NCBI GenBank assembly: GCA_963530895.1
Contig: CAUSFO010000011.1
Location: 1 to 33,825 of the forward strand
From: JABCPE02 sp963530895
GTDB taxonomy: Bacteria; Bacteroidota; Bacteroidia; Flavobacteriales; Weeksellaceae
Direction: 5' to 3'
Length of the DNA stretch: 33,825 nucleotides
This document shows positions 23,401-31,562 of the stretch, one piece after another. Each line of letters starts with the position of its first letter. Position 1 is the stretch's first letter. The notes beneath the pieces were generated by a model that was not told the DNA's origin, made no database searches, and worked only from the letters and a program-made list of their open reading frames with translations. Position numbers and translations under genes: made by a program.

Positions 23401-24269
23401 TTTGTTCTTCGGTTGTATTTAGATTTTAATAATTCTGATAGACTTGTTTCATTTAAAAATTCAGAAAAAGCCACTCCTCCCTTTTCTGAGTTGTGTGATA
23501 TATCAGCGAAATAATCGCGCTCTATTCCGCCCCATCTTTGGCTGAAATTAAAAGCGGAAGCGTCTATAAAATCTATATTTGGATAGTTTTTATAGTAAAA
23601 TTCTAAAAATTCTTTCCTGTTGTATTTTAGATAATCTTTGTCATAAATATGTTTTGGCAAGTTCACAAAAACTAGGTGAATATTTTGCTCTTTACATAAT
23701 TTGACTATTTTATCCAGATATTTAGTTTGATAAACAGGAATATGGGTTTCTTCTTTTGATTCGTAGTAGTTTTCCTGGTATTTTTTTAAGTTGGGTGTAT
23801 AACCTCCAAAACTTATTGTATCGTTTTTAAATAAATGAAGAGTTTCTTTTCCTAAACCTGTCCAAGATTTGATGTAGATACTTGGATTTCCTAAAAATAA
23901 ATCCTTTTGTCCTTCCATATCTATGAAGGGAAGATATCTTTCTCGTCCTTCCGCGCCTACGGCTTCATATTCGTTATTGATAAGATTGGACGGCGAAAAG
24001 TTAATAAGAACAGTATCTACTTTTTGTGTTTTCATAAGTTGTTTCAACTTGAAATAGGTGAAAAGATAAGCCTCTCCTCCCTGTGAGTAGTTTTCGTATC
24101 GAGTCGCTATTTTGGGATTTATCGTTGCCTTTCCAGTTGAATCTCCTAAAAAAGGAATTCTGCTGGTCTGTGGCGTTTTGAACATAAAACAGTAAAAAAC
24201 TATAGATAAAACCAAAATAATGGCAACAGCTCCAGCAAGCAAAAATAGATTATGAATAAATTTTTTCAT
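23397..24269 (-). CDS. Membrane-anchored SGNH-like protein paired with MBOAT
   Basis: This 290-residue protein has one N-terminal membrane segment (8-30) and a periplasmic SGNH/AlgX/DltD-like domain. Block I is FLGDSTG (Ser44 in GDST), and the late block is FADISHNSEKGG with Asp256 and His259, so the catalytic triad looks complete. Block II is less clear (YSQGGEA). Such proteins often work with the MBOAT protein next to them: the MBOAT carries an acetyl or other acyl group across the membrane and the SGNH protein places it on the glycan. The MBOAT gene is 3 bases upstream. Similarity to named families is weak, so I rely on the motifs and the pairing. Confidence 0.78.
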   Translation of the reverse strand: MKKFIHNLFLLAGAVAIILVLSIVFYCFMFKTPQTSRIPFLGDSTGKATINPKIATRYENYSQGGEAYLFTYFKLKQLMKTQKVDTVLINFSPSNLINNEYEAVGAEGRERYLPFIDMEGQKDLFLGNPSIYIKSWTGLGKETLHLFKNDTISFGGYTPNLKKYQENYYESKEETHIPVYQTKYLDKIVKLCKEQNIHLVFVNLPKHIYDKDYLKYNRKEFLEFYYKNYPNIDFIDASAFNFSQRWGGIERDYFADISHNSEKGGVAFSEFLNETSLSELLKSKYNRRTK

Positions 24270-24272
24270 CTT

Positions 24273-25724
24273 TTAAAATTGGAAATATATAAATTCAGCT
24301 TCCTTTCCATGGAACCAAATAATCAGTAAAGTTAGGAAAATATAAATCATCCAGCGGAATGGTCTTTTTACCTTATCTTCGAATTTTAGAGGGAAAAGTC
24401 GGTCTCTCATCAGCCATTCGAAAACGAACATAATAGCGATAAAGAAAAGCAGGCTCAAATCTCCTCCCATCAATTTCAAAGGATATCCGATGCCTATGTG
24501 CATGGTCGTGAACATTTTCTTGATGAAAGAAAAAGCAGCAGAAATACTTTCTGCACGGAAGAAAATCCAGCAGAAGGTAGCCAGCCCAAATGTCAGCACC
24601 ACTTGAAAAAACTCTTTTAAAGAAGGAAGTATCTTACCTTGTGCTACGATGTCAAGATTGTTTCTATTGGTTTTCATAACGATGGAAGGCATTATGAATA
24701 AGGCGTTTAGGAATCCCCAAAAAATGAAAGTCCAGTTTGCTCCATGCCAAAAACCACTCACTAGGAAAATGATAAAGGTGTTACGAATACGCATCCAATC
24801 ACCTCCTCTGCTTCCGCCTAGAGGGATGTAGAGATAATCTTTGAACCAAGTGGAAAGAGAAATGTGCCACCTTCTCCAAAATTCTGCGATGTCTCTTGAG
24901 AAATATGGATAATTGAAATTTCTTAATAATTCTATACCGAACAGCCTTGCCGACCCTAAAGCAATGTCACTATAACCAGAAAAATCACAATAAATCTGAA
25001 TAGCAAATAAAAACGCACCAAAAGCCAATGTGGTTCCTGTATATTCGGCGTTTGTATAATCATTAAAAATTATGTTAGCATAATGGGCACAATTGTCTGC
25101 GATGACCACCTTTTTAAATAATCCCCAAAGGATTTGTCGCATCCCATCCACGGCTTTGTGGTAGTTGAACTCTCTGTTTATCTTTAATTGAGGAAGTAAA
25201 TGTGTAGCTCTTTCTATAGGACCAGCCACTAAAAGAGGGAAAAAACTTACGAACAAAGCATAGATAACAGGGTCTTTTTCAGGTTCTATTTTTCTGTTGT
25301 AAATATCTACTACATAGGACAGTCCGTGGAATGTGTAAAATGAAATACCCACAGGAAGCAGTATTTCCAAAGTCCAAGGATTTACTTTAATTCCTAAACT
25401 ACTCATAAGTTCGGCAAATGAACCTACAAAAAAGTTATAATATTTGAAAAATCCTAAGAAAGAAAGATTTATCAAAATACTAAGCCAAAACCAAAATCTT
25501 CGGGTATTTTTATCTTCAGTTTTTGCAATCTGCAGTCCTGAAAAATAATCTAAAAATGTAGAAAATAACAATAAAAACGAAAATCTCCAATCCCAGCAGG
25601 AATAGAAGTAATAGCTAGATACCAAGAGTAATATGTTCTGCCATTTAAGTCGTTTGTTTAATATCCAATAAAGGGAAAAAACGATAGGTAAAAATATCGC
25701 AAAACTGATGGAATTAAAGAGCAT
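24273..25724 (-). CDS. MBOAT family O-acyltransferase (AlgI-like)
   Basis: The 483-residue protein has about ten to twelve membrane segments and the MBOAT core. The block FWRRWHISLSTWFKDYLYIP (282-301, with His287) is followed by GFWHGANWTF (325-334), whose His327 is the presumed catalytic residue. The family (AlgI, PatA, DltB) passes acyl groups from acyl-CoA or acyl-ACP through the membrane. Length and pattern match AlgI. The SGNH-like partner follows after 3 bases, so together they are probably a polysaccharide O-acetylation pair. The gene begins 3 bases after the glycosyltransferase-like gene. Confidence 0.93.
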   Translation of the reverse strand: MLFNSISFAIFLPIVFSLYWILNKRLKWQNILLLVSSYYFYSCWDWRFSFLLLFSTFLDYFSGLQIAKTEDKNTRRFWFWLSILINLSFLGFFKYYNFFVGSFAELMSSLGIKVNPWTLEILLPVGISFYTFHGLSYVVDIYNRKIEPEKDPVIYALFVSFFPLLVAGPIERATHLLPQLKINREFNYHKAVDGMRQILWGLFKKVVIADNCAHYANIIFNDYTNAEYTGTTLAFGAFLFAIQIYCDFSGYSDIALGSARLFGIELLRNFNYPYFSRDIAEFWRRWHISLSTWFKDYLYIPLGGSRGGDWMRIRNTFIIFLVSGFWHGANWTFIFWGFLNALFIMPSIVMKTNRNNLDIVAQGKILPSLKEFFQVVLTFGLATFCWIFFRAESISAAFSFIKKMFTTMHIGIGYPLKLMGGDLSLLFFIAIMFVFEWLMRDRLFPLKFEDKVKRPFRWMIYIFLTLLIIWFHGKEAEFIYFQF

Positions 25725-25727
25725 ATT

Positions 25728-26615
25728 TTAGATTTTTATGTTATAATATTCGGCTACACTTTTATGCCCGATATGCAAAATTATTTCATCACCGATGCCT
25801 TCTTGGTTTCCACAAACACACCACTCAGTAGGGAGGTGGTAGGGAGCATATTTCGTGTCATGAGCGGCAAGCCACATGATACGAGAGTTGCGGGAAGGGT
25901 CTTTTAGCAAAATATCACAGCAGTTTTGATAATATTTTTCTGCTAATTCATGTCCTTTCCAAAGGGTCATTGGGCTTTGATTATAGGAGTGCCCATAGCC
26001 GTGGCTCATGTCTGTGATAGGTTTGGTATCAAGAGACATTTCCATATCTTTTTTGACAAGATTTCTAGGAGTGGCAGCTGCACAAGAGCCAAATAATTCT
26101 GTAAGATATATAAGTCTGTATATTTCTTCCGAAAAAACAAACATATCAGAATCTATCAAGCATTTGAAATCTGCTGTGGATTCCAGTAGGGATTTGTATT
26201 TATAGTAGCCCGTTACTCTATACATGTATCTAGGATGGTCTTTGTCTAAACCTTCTGGGTGAGCTACTTTTTTTAAGTTTACACCTTCTACATTTAAATC
26301 AAAATCCGAATACACTGTATATGTAGCGTTTGGAAAATATTTTTTTAACGAAGACAATGATGGCTCTAGCCTGTCTTGATTGCTCAGTTGATTCCCACCT
26401 GCATTTGTGCGGTTTTCTCCAAATTCGCAGAAACAAAACTCTATTGAGATATTTCTGAGATAATCTTTGAGTTTTTCATCTTCTATGACGAAAGGCTTTA
26501 GATTTTTATGATTTTGTTCTGGAAATGAGGATTTTATCTTATTGGGAATGGCTTTTTTCTTTCCCAAAAGAACAGAAAAAGCCTCTTGTATTCTATTTAT
26601 CAATCTGTTAAGCAT
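25728..26615 (-). CDS. Probable GT-A glycosyltransferase
   Basis: The 295-residue protein has a basic N-terminal tail (1-40) and a single domain with the feel of a GT-A nucleotide-sugar transferase. It has TYTVYSDFDL (99-108), then KCLIDSDMFVF (151-161), whose Asp155-Ser-Asp157 is a DxD metal/sugar-nucleotide motif. Near the C-terminus ILHIGHKSVAEYYN provides a histidine in the place where such enzymes bind the second metal ligand. I could not place it in a numbered GT family. It has no membrane helix, and it overlaps the acyltransferase-3 gene by 8 bases. It is the only probable glycosyltransferase inside the ten-gene operon. Confidence 0.7.
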   Translation of the reverse strand: MLNRLINRIQEAFSVLLGKKKAIPNKIKSSFPEQNHKNLKPFVIEDEKLKDYLRNISIEFCFCEFGENRTNAGGNQLSNQDRLEPSLSSLKKYFPNATYTVYSDFDLNVEGVNLKKVAHPEGLDKDHPRYMYRVTGYYKYKSLLESTADFKCLIDSDMFVFSEEIYRLIYLTELFGSCAAATPRNLVKKDMEMSLDTKPITDMSHGYGHSYNQSPMTLWKGHELAEKYYQNCCDILLKDPSRNSRIMWLAAHDTKYAPYHLPTEWCVCGNQEGIGDEIILHIGHKSVAEYYNIKI

Positions 26616-27651
26616 TACCGAATAATTTTTTGATTTTATTTCTTGCAGGGATTTCTATATACTTATAGGAAATATGAGATGCTATGAGAACTACTATAAA
26701 TGTTGAGTAAAAGAATAATGAATGATTTTTTAGACCCACCGCACTGAGGATTTTATTTGTGACAATTCCAATAGGTATTTGTAGAAGATAAAAAGCAAAA
26801 CTAATATCTCCTAAATAGATGAGGTGTTTATTGTTGAAAATCTTCGTTATCCTGCCTGTGTTTAAGGTTATTAACAGCATTAATAATCCAAATGTTATTG
26901 AGTGAAAACCATTATGAATAAATAAATTTCTAGTAAGATAGATAAGAAGTATAGTTCCCAAAGTCGCTATGATTACTGCTGTATCATAGCTTCCAGCCTT
27001 AAAATTAAATAAATGCATATTTTGAAATATCAATCCAAAAAGTATCCCTACAAGAAAAGAGTTAAGATGTAGAAAAGGATTGTATTTCAAAAAATATCTA
27101 TCTAGAGAGTTGTATCCTCCATAATATTCCGAAAAATAGAAGATATTCATACCTATCTGACATATCAGCCAAAAAGATAATGTAAATATGGCAATATATT
27201 TAAACTTCCATTTTTTGATAATATAATTGAAAATAAAAGGAAACAACAGATAAAAAAACATCTCTACAGATATAGACCATGACGGGACATTGTAGGAAAG
27301 GCTCGTTTGTGGTATCCATGCATGAATTAAAAGGGCATTCACAAACAGTGAAGGAATATCAAAATTTACATATTCTAGATAGTTTATGTATTTGAAAAGA
27401 TTAGCAACTATAGCAAGAAGTAATGTCATTATGTGCAATGGATATATTCTTGCAAGTCTATTTATATAATATTCTTTCGGAGAAATGTGTTCTTTTTTTC
27501 CATAAGCCAAAATCATCACAAAGCCAGACAATACATAAAAATAACTAACTCCTAAGTTAAGATGTTCACCGCTTTTTATTTCTCTAAAATGATAAACAAA
27601 TAATAAAAAAGCCGCAATAAATCTCGTAAATGTAAGTTGAGAAGTGGTCAT
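26608..27651 (-). CDS. Acyltransferase 3 family membrane protein (OafA-like)
   Basis: This 347-residue protein has about ten membrane helices and the acyltransferase-3 start: TFTRFIAAFLLFVYHFREIKSG with His21 in the first helix end, then FYVLSGFVMILAY and RLARIYPLHI. These enzymes O-acetylate (or otherwise acylate) surface glycans. It lacks a fused SGNH domain. It is the first gene of the operon, directly behind a well-formed promoter at 27671-27701, and its end overlaps the next start by 8 bases. The acyl group and target sugar cannot be read from the sequence. Confidence 0.92.
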   Translation of the reverse strand: MTTSQLTFTRFIAAFLLFVYHFREIKSGEHLNLGVSYFYVLSGFVMILAYGKKEHISPKEYYINRLARIYPLHIMTLLLAIVANLFKYINYLEYVNFDIPSLFVNALLIHAWIPQTSLSYNVPSWSISVEMFFYLLFPFIFNYIIKKWKFKYIAIFTLSFWLICQIGMNIFYFSEYYGGYNSLDRYFLKYNPFLHLNSFLVGILFGLIFQNMHLFNFKAGSYDTAVIIATLGTILLIYLTRNLFIHNGFHSITFGLLMLLITLNTGRITKIFNNKHLIYLGDISFAFYLLQIPIGIVTNKILSAVGLKNHSLFFYSTFIVVLIASHISYKYIEIPARNKIKKLFGNA

Positions 27652-27670
27652 TGTGTTAATTTTCGTTATG

Positions 27671-27701
27671 CAAATTTAACAATTCATTTAATATTGACAA
27701 A
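27671..27701 (-). promoter_or_regulatory. Promoter of the ten-gene polysaccharide operon
   Basis: On the minus strand TTTG (27698-27701) and TAAATTTG (27671-27678) are separated by 19 bases, a full match to the Bacteroidota consensus. The ATG of the first gene is 20 bases downstream. No other strong promoter or terminator was seen until 17024. Confidence 0.75.
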
Positions 27702-27733
27702 GCCCATATTTAGGCGCATAGGCTTTTAATTAT

Positions 27734-27741
27734 TATATTTG
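27734..27741 (+). promoter_or_regulatory. -7 box of GT8 gene
   Basis: TATATTTG is a full TAnnTTTG match 18 bases before the ATG at 27760. No TTG lies at the right distance upstream; the nearest (27694-27696) is 37 bases away. The region is shared with the divergent operon promoter. Confidence 0.5.
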
Positions 27742-27759
27742 CACAAAAGACATAATAAT

Positions 27760-28686
27760 ATGCGTGTTTTTCCCATTGTTTTTACTTGTGATGATAAGTA
27801 TTTTAAATACACAGATGTAGTAATTACTTCTATATTAAGTAATCAAAATAGAAATGTCCATTATGAAATACATATTCTTACAGAATTCATAAGCGAAGAA
27901 AATAAACAAAAAGCTATATCTCAGCTGAGGCCACATAAAAATTTTAGTATAACATTTCATGAGCTTGGAGATATAGATAAAAGTAGTTTTTATCTCAATT
28001 CTTATATGTCTGTGAGCACCTATTATCGTTTTTATTTATCAGAAATTTTTAGAAATTATGATAGAATTCTCTATCTGGACAGTGATTTGATAGTAAATGC
28101 TGATATTTCTGCATACATAGATATGGATTTTGAGGATAAATTAGCTATTTGCAGCAGTAGTCCATTCATTAAAAATAAAGTTCTTCAGAGGGATGATCCA
28201 GATTATCCTATAAGTTATTTCACTGAAGTTCTAAAAATGCCTAATCCAGAGGAATATTTCAATGCAGGAGTGGTGCTTTACAATTTAAAGAAAATGCGGG
28301 AAATGGACATTCAGCAAAAACTTTTTGATACACTGAAAGAAATCCCAGAACCGAAACTGCAAGACCAAGATATCTTAAACTCCGTGTTTTCACGAAATGG
28401 AGGAGTAAAACTGATATCAAATTTTTATAATAATACAGCCACGATAAGGATTACGCCTAATCGGTTACTTTTGGAAAGTTTAAAGAAAAAAGTAGGAATT
28501 AAGGCTAATCATTGGTTCTATATTTACCATTATGTAGGAAAGGTGAAACCATGGCAGCGAGATGGCGTAGATAGTGGGCTTTTCCTTCAATATGCATATA
28601 AGTCGCCATTTTTTGATGACATCATAGAAGCCAATCAATTGGGCAAACAAGAACTAATCAAAAAATATAGATTAAACTGGTTGTAG
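27760..28686 (+). CDS. Glycosyltransferase family 8 protein
   Basis: I use ATG 27760 (MRVFPIVFTCDDKYF), which starts at the first strand of the fold and follows the -7 box; an upstream TTG at 27739 overlaps that box. The 308-residue protein has the GT8 pattern: IVFTCDDKYFKYTDVVITSI at the start, RILYLDSDLIV with Asp107 and Asp109 of the DxD motif, YFNAGVVLYNLKKMRE, DQDILNSVF, and the C-terminal HYVGKVKPW with the metal-binding histidine. GT8 enzymes are retaining galactosyl- or glucosyltransferases of LPS cores and similar glycans. It is transcribed away from the operon and ends 19 bases from the ABC exporter gene. Confidence 0.93.
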   Translation: MRVFPIVFTCDDKYFKYTDVVITSILSNQNRNVHYEIHILTEFISEENKQKAISQLRPHKNFSITFHELGDIDKSSFYLNSYMSVSTYYRFYLSEIFRNYDRILYLDSDLIVNADISAYIDMDFEDKLAICSSSPFIKNKVLQRDDPDYPISYFTEVLKMPNPEEYFNAGVVLYNLKKMREMDIQQKLFDTLKEIPEPKLQDQDILNSVFSRNGGVKLISNFYNNTATIRITPNRLLLESLKKKVGIKANHWFYIYHYVGKVKPWQRDGVDSGLFLQYAYKSPFFDDIIEANQLGKQELIKKYRLNWL

Positions 28687-28692
28687 AAGCAG

Positions 28693-28735
28693 GGTAGAAG
28701 GTATTTTATAATTCCTGTAATTCTACCATTTTTTT
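28693..28735 (+). terminator. Possible terminator of GT8 gene
   Basis: A 7-bp stem (GGTAGAA 28693-28699 with TTCTACC 28721-28727) encloses 21 bases and is followed by A and seven T (28729-28735). The long loop makes it modest. It extends into the end of the convergent ABC exporter gene. Confidence 0.45.
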
Positions 28736-30496
28736 GAATTTTTCTGAGCTTTTTACCAAGCTTTCAAAATCACCAGAAGCTATGATTTTACCCTTATCCA
28801 AAAGATAAATCATATCTACATTTTTTATTGTAGAAAGCCTATGGGCGATGATGATAAGGGTAGTCTGCCCTTGTAGCAGGTCTATGTTGTTTTTGATGTG
28901 TCTTTCTGTTTCTGTATCCAGTGCAGAAGTCGCCTCATCTAGTATGAGCAGTTCAGCATCTTTATAAAGTTCCCTCGCGATAGAAATCCTCTGTTTCTGA
29001 CCACCAGAAATTAGGATTCCATTGTTCCCAAGCTGGGTGTTTTCTTTTTCTGGAAGTTCATTAACAAATTCGGATAAAGAAACTTTTTCAATGGTTTTTC
29101 TGAATTTTTCTTTGTTTTCTTCAGATTTTTCTTGCCAAAAAGTGACATTATTAAAGATAGAATCATTGAATATCACGGCTTCTTGTGTGATGTAGCCGAG
29201 ATGATTTCGGAAAGAATTAAGATTAGTTTTATACAGAGATTTTCCTTCAATGATGATTTCCCCATCATCAGGAGCCTGCAGCCCTGATATGATATTGGCA
29301 AGAGTGGTTTTTCCAGCTCCACTTTCTCCGACGAAGGCCACAGAAGAATTTTTCTTTATAGAAAAACTTATATTATCAATGGCTTTTTTCCCTCTGAATG
29401 ATAATGAAATATTCTTAATGCAGATATCATCAATATTTTCAATATTTTCTTGATAGTGAAGAGGTTCTTTATAATGTTTGAAATCAGCCAATAACCTCTC
29501 GAAAGAATCAATCCCAGAAGAATTGGATAAAAATGTATTCCAAGAGTTCTGCATATTTACTAAATGTCCTAACGCTCTGTAAAACAGAAGCAAACTCAAA
29601 AGAATGGAAGAAAAAGACTCCCGTAAATAAGAGGTCTGTACGATAATTACTCCTGTGATGATGACAATCGTAAAAGGCTCTCTGAGACTTTCCCCAATGG
29701 ATGAGATTTTGCCTACACCTAGATTGATTTTTTCTTGTTCGCCTATGTTATCCACTAGTTTTTTTGAAAATAACCGATAGTGGTTTGTCGCTTTTAAATA
29801 TTTAAAATTATGAAGAATTTGTATCAAAACTGCATTGAAGCTATTCCCTTTACTAGAGAGTAGTGTAGCTTTTTCCTTGGTGTAGCTGTTGATGTATTTA
29901 TAAAATAAATTGGACAACGATCCTCCAATCGCCACCAAAATAGCAAACTGCCAATTAGCAATAAAAGCAAGGAAAATATAAGTGGCAAGCATGATAATAT
30001 GCTGTAAATAAACGAAGAAACTCATCAACGCACCGATTACTTTTCCCAATTCACCCACCATCGTGTTTTGGATGCGCCCAGCTTCTAATTTTGTAAATCC
30101 GGAATAAGAAAGTTCATTAAGGTTTTCTATCAAGTTGAGCCTTAGTAAGCTTACAGATTTTACTCTTATTTTTATAAAATAGACACTTCTCAGATAGTAG
30201 AAAACTCCCTTTATCGAGAAAACGATGACCATAAATAACAAGGCATTTACAAGATTTACATTTACACCAGCGAAATCAAATAAATTGACAATGAAATTTA
30301 TAACATCTGAGTTTTCGTCGCTTGTATTAGTGTTTATTCCAGATGCAATTCCCAGTAACGGAATGAACATAGCAAGTCCCAAACCATCCAATAGCCCCAC
30401 CAATAAGTTTACCAAAATATAGCCATACATGTGCCATCCCGCAATGTTTCTGAAATAAGAAAAATATTTTAGTAAAGAGGTATTTTTGCTGTTCAT
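28706..30496 (-). CDS. MsbA-like ABC exporter, fused membrane and ATPase domains
   Basis: I start at ATG 30496 (MNSKNTSLLKYF); a TTG at 30517 would add seven residues. The 596-residue half-transporter has about six membrane helices (to about 320) and a nucleotide-binding domain. The Walker A motif is GESGAGKT (390-397), the Q-loop region is YITQEAVIF, the signature is ISGGQKQR, Walker B is LLILDEATSALD, and the switch is IIAHRLSTI. The MsbA/lipid-flippase group moves lipid A, O-antigen or glycolipids through the inner membrane. The neighbouring polysaccharide genes suggest a glycolipid substrate; this is inference from position. It is a single-gene unit, convergent with the GT8 gene. Confidence 0.92.
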   Translation of the reverse strand: MNSKNTSLLKYFSYFRNIAGWHMYGYILVNLLVGLLDGLGLAMFIPLLGIASGINTNTSDENSDVINFIVNLFDFAGVNVNLVNALLFMVIVFSIKGVFYYLRSVYFIKIRVKSVSLLRLNLIENLNELSYSGFTKLEAGRIQNTMVGELGKVIGALMSFFVYLQHIIMLATYIFLAFIANWQFAILVAIGGSLSNLFYKYINSYTKEKATLLSSKGNSFNAVLIQILHNFKYLKATNHYRLFSKKLVDNIGEQEKINLGVGKISSIGESLREPFTIVIITGVIIVQTSYLRESFSSILLSLLLFYRALGHLVNMQNSWNTFLSNSSGIDSFERLLADFKHYKEPLHYQENIENIDDICIKNISLSFRGKKAIDNISFSIKKNSSVAFVGESGAGKTTLANIISGLQAPDDGEIIIEGKSLYKTNLNSFRNHLGYITQEAVIFNDSIFNNVTFWQEKSEENKEKFRKTIEKVSLSEFVNELPEKENTQLGNNGILISGGQKQRISIARELYKDAELLILDEATSALDTETERHIKNNIDLLQGQTTLIIIAHRLSTIKNVDMIYLLDKGKIIASGDFESLVKSSEKFKKMVELQEL

Positions 30497-30578
30497 ATAT
30501 TTATTTTTGCTGTGCAATAATTACAAAATTTCATGATTTTTTTAAATGAAAAAAGCTATTGCATTTAGCAGGGCAAAT

Positions 30579-31553
30579 TTAAAGAAAATTATCCAGATTA
30601 TCCGTAAAAATCTTATGCTTCACTTTTTCCTGCTGCTGGATGATTTTTTCTTGTATTTGTTTTAAGAAAGCTTGGTGTTTAGGGCTGTTTTTATCTTTTG
30701 GGCGATGCTCCAAAGCCTGTTTTATTTTAAGGTTTTCATTGGAAAATCTATCGGCTTCATCAGAAAAATAAGCCTTTTTAAATTTTTCCCAAATATACTG
30801 AACGGCCTGTTCGCTCGGATGGATGAGGTCTTCCTTGTAGAATCTGTAATCGCGCAGGTCATCCATAACTATTTCATATACAGGGATATAATGGTAGTTT
30901 TCGTGCTGTTCTACAACCTCATGAATTGCACAGAGCAGCTTGGCCTTACTTAGATTATTTTCGCTAAAACCATCTTTGGTATGGCGGACAGGGCTTAATG
31001 TAAAAAGAAATTGAGCCTCTTTTGGGCAGATTTTATTTAGAATGTGGCAGGTTTCAGTTATTGAATTTACCAATTCTTCGTGCGTCAGAAGGCGTTTATT
31101 AAAGTGTGTCTGTGGGATTTTGTGGCAATTTGCTACAAAGATATTTTTGGACAAATGTTCATAAACGAAAGCCGTTCCATAGGTGATAATCACCCAATTG
31201 CTTCGTTTTAGAAATTCGTGCGCTAGGTTTATTTTTTTATTTATTTTTCTGAGAGTATCTTCCTGATTTTCAGAATTAAATGAGGTGTGATGATTAAAAC
31301 TCAAGTATTCGCCTTGATGAAAATCTAAATCTTCTTCTGTGTAAATTTTGTTTTCAAAAATTTCTTCAATGCTGTTTTTCACAGCCCAAGGGTTGAAAAG
31401 AGTCCCAAAAGGATTGTTCAGCGTTTGGAACTGGCTGTCAGCTAGTTTTACAGAAATTTCCGTTGCAAAACATGACCCTATCGAAAACAAAGAATCCGAA
31501 ATTTGAATTTTTTTTTCAGAAATCGGAATTTCTACCTCGGTACGAAATTTCAT
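30579..31553 (-). CDS. GSCFA domain-containing protein
   Basis: I start at ATG 31553 (MKFRTEVEIPIS), nine bases after the polyprenyl synthase stop; an upstream in-frame TTG at 31559 would add only two residues. The 324-residue protein is named for the GSCFA motif, seen here as FSIGSCFATEI (about 26-36). The family belongs to the SGNH-hydrolase-like superfamily, and late conserved residues include LSPVRHTKDGF and the DLIHPSEQAVQYIW block, which supply His in the expected place. It has no signal peptide. The reaction is unknown. It is the second gene after a polyprenyl diphosphate synthase, probably in the same transcript. Confidence 0.9.
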   Translation of the reverse strand: MKFRTEVEIPISEKKIQISDSLFSIGSCFATEISVKLADSQFQTLNNPFGTLFNPWAVKNSIEEIFENKIYTEEDLDFHQGEYLSFNHHTSFNSENQEDTLRKINKKINLAHEFLKRSNWVIITYGTAFVYEHLSKNIFVANCHKIPQTHFNKRLLTHEELVNSITETCHILNKICPKEAQFLFTLSPVRHTKDGFSENNLSKAKLLCAIHEVVEQHENYHYIPVYEIVMDDLRDYRFYKEDLIHPSEQAVQYIWEKFKKAYFSDEADRFSNENLKIKQALEHRPKDKNSPKHQAFLKQIQEKIIQQQEKVKHKIFTDNLDNFL

Positions 31554-31562
31554 AAACAAGAT

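Noticed and set aside
30529..30569. Weak inverted repeats between the ABC exporter and GSCFA genes as a terminator
   Set aside because: The stems are only 4-6 pairs (TTTCAT/ATGAAA and GCTA/TAGC). The second is followed by six T on the minus strand but is too short to call.
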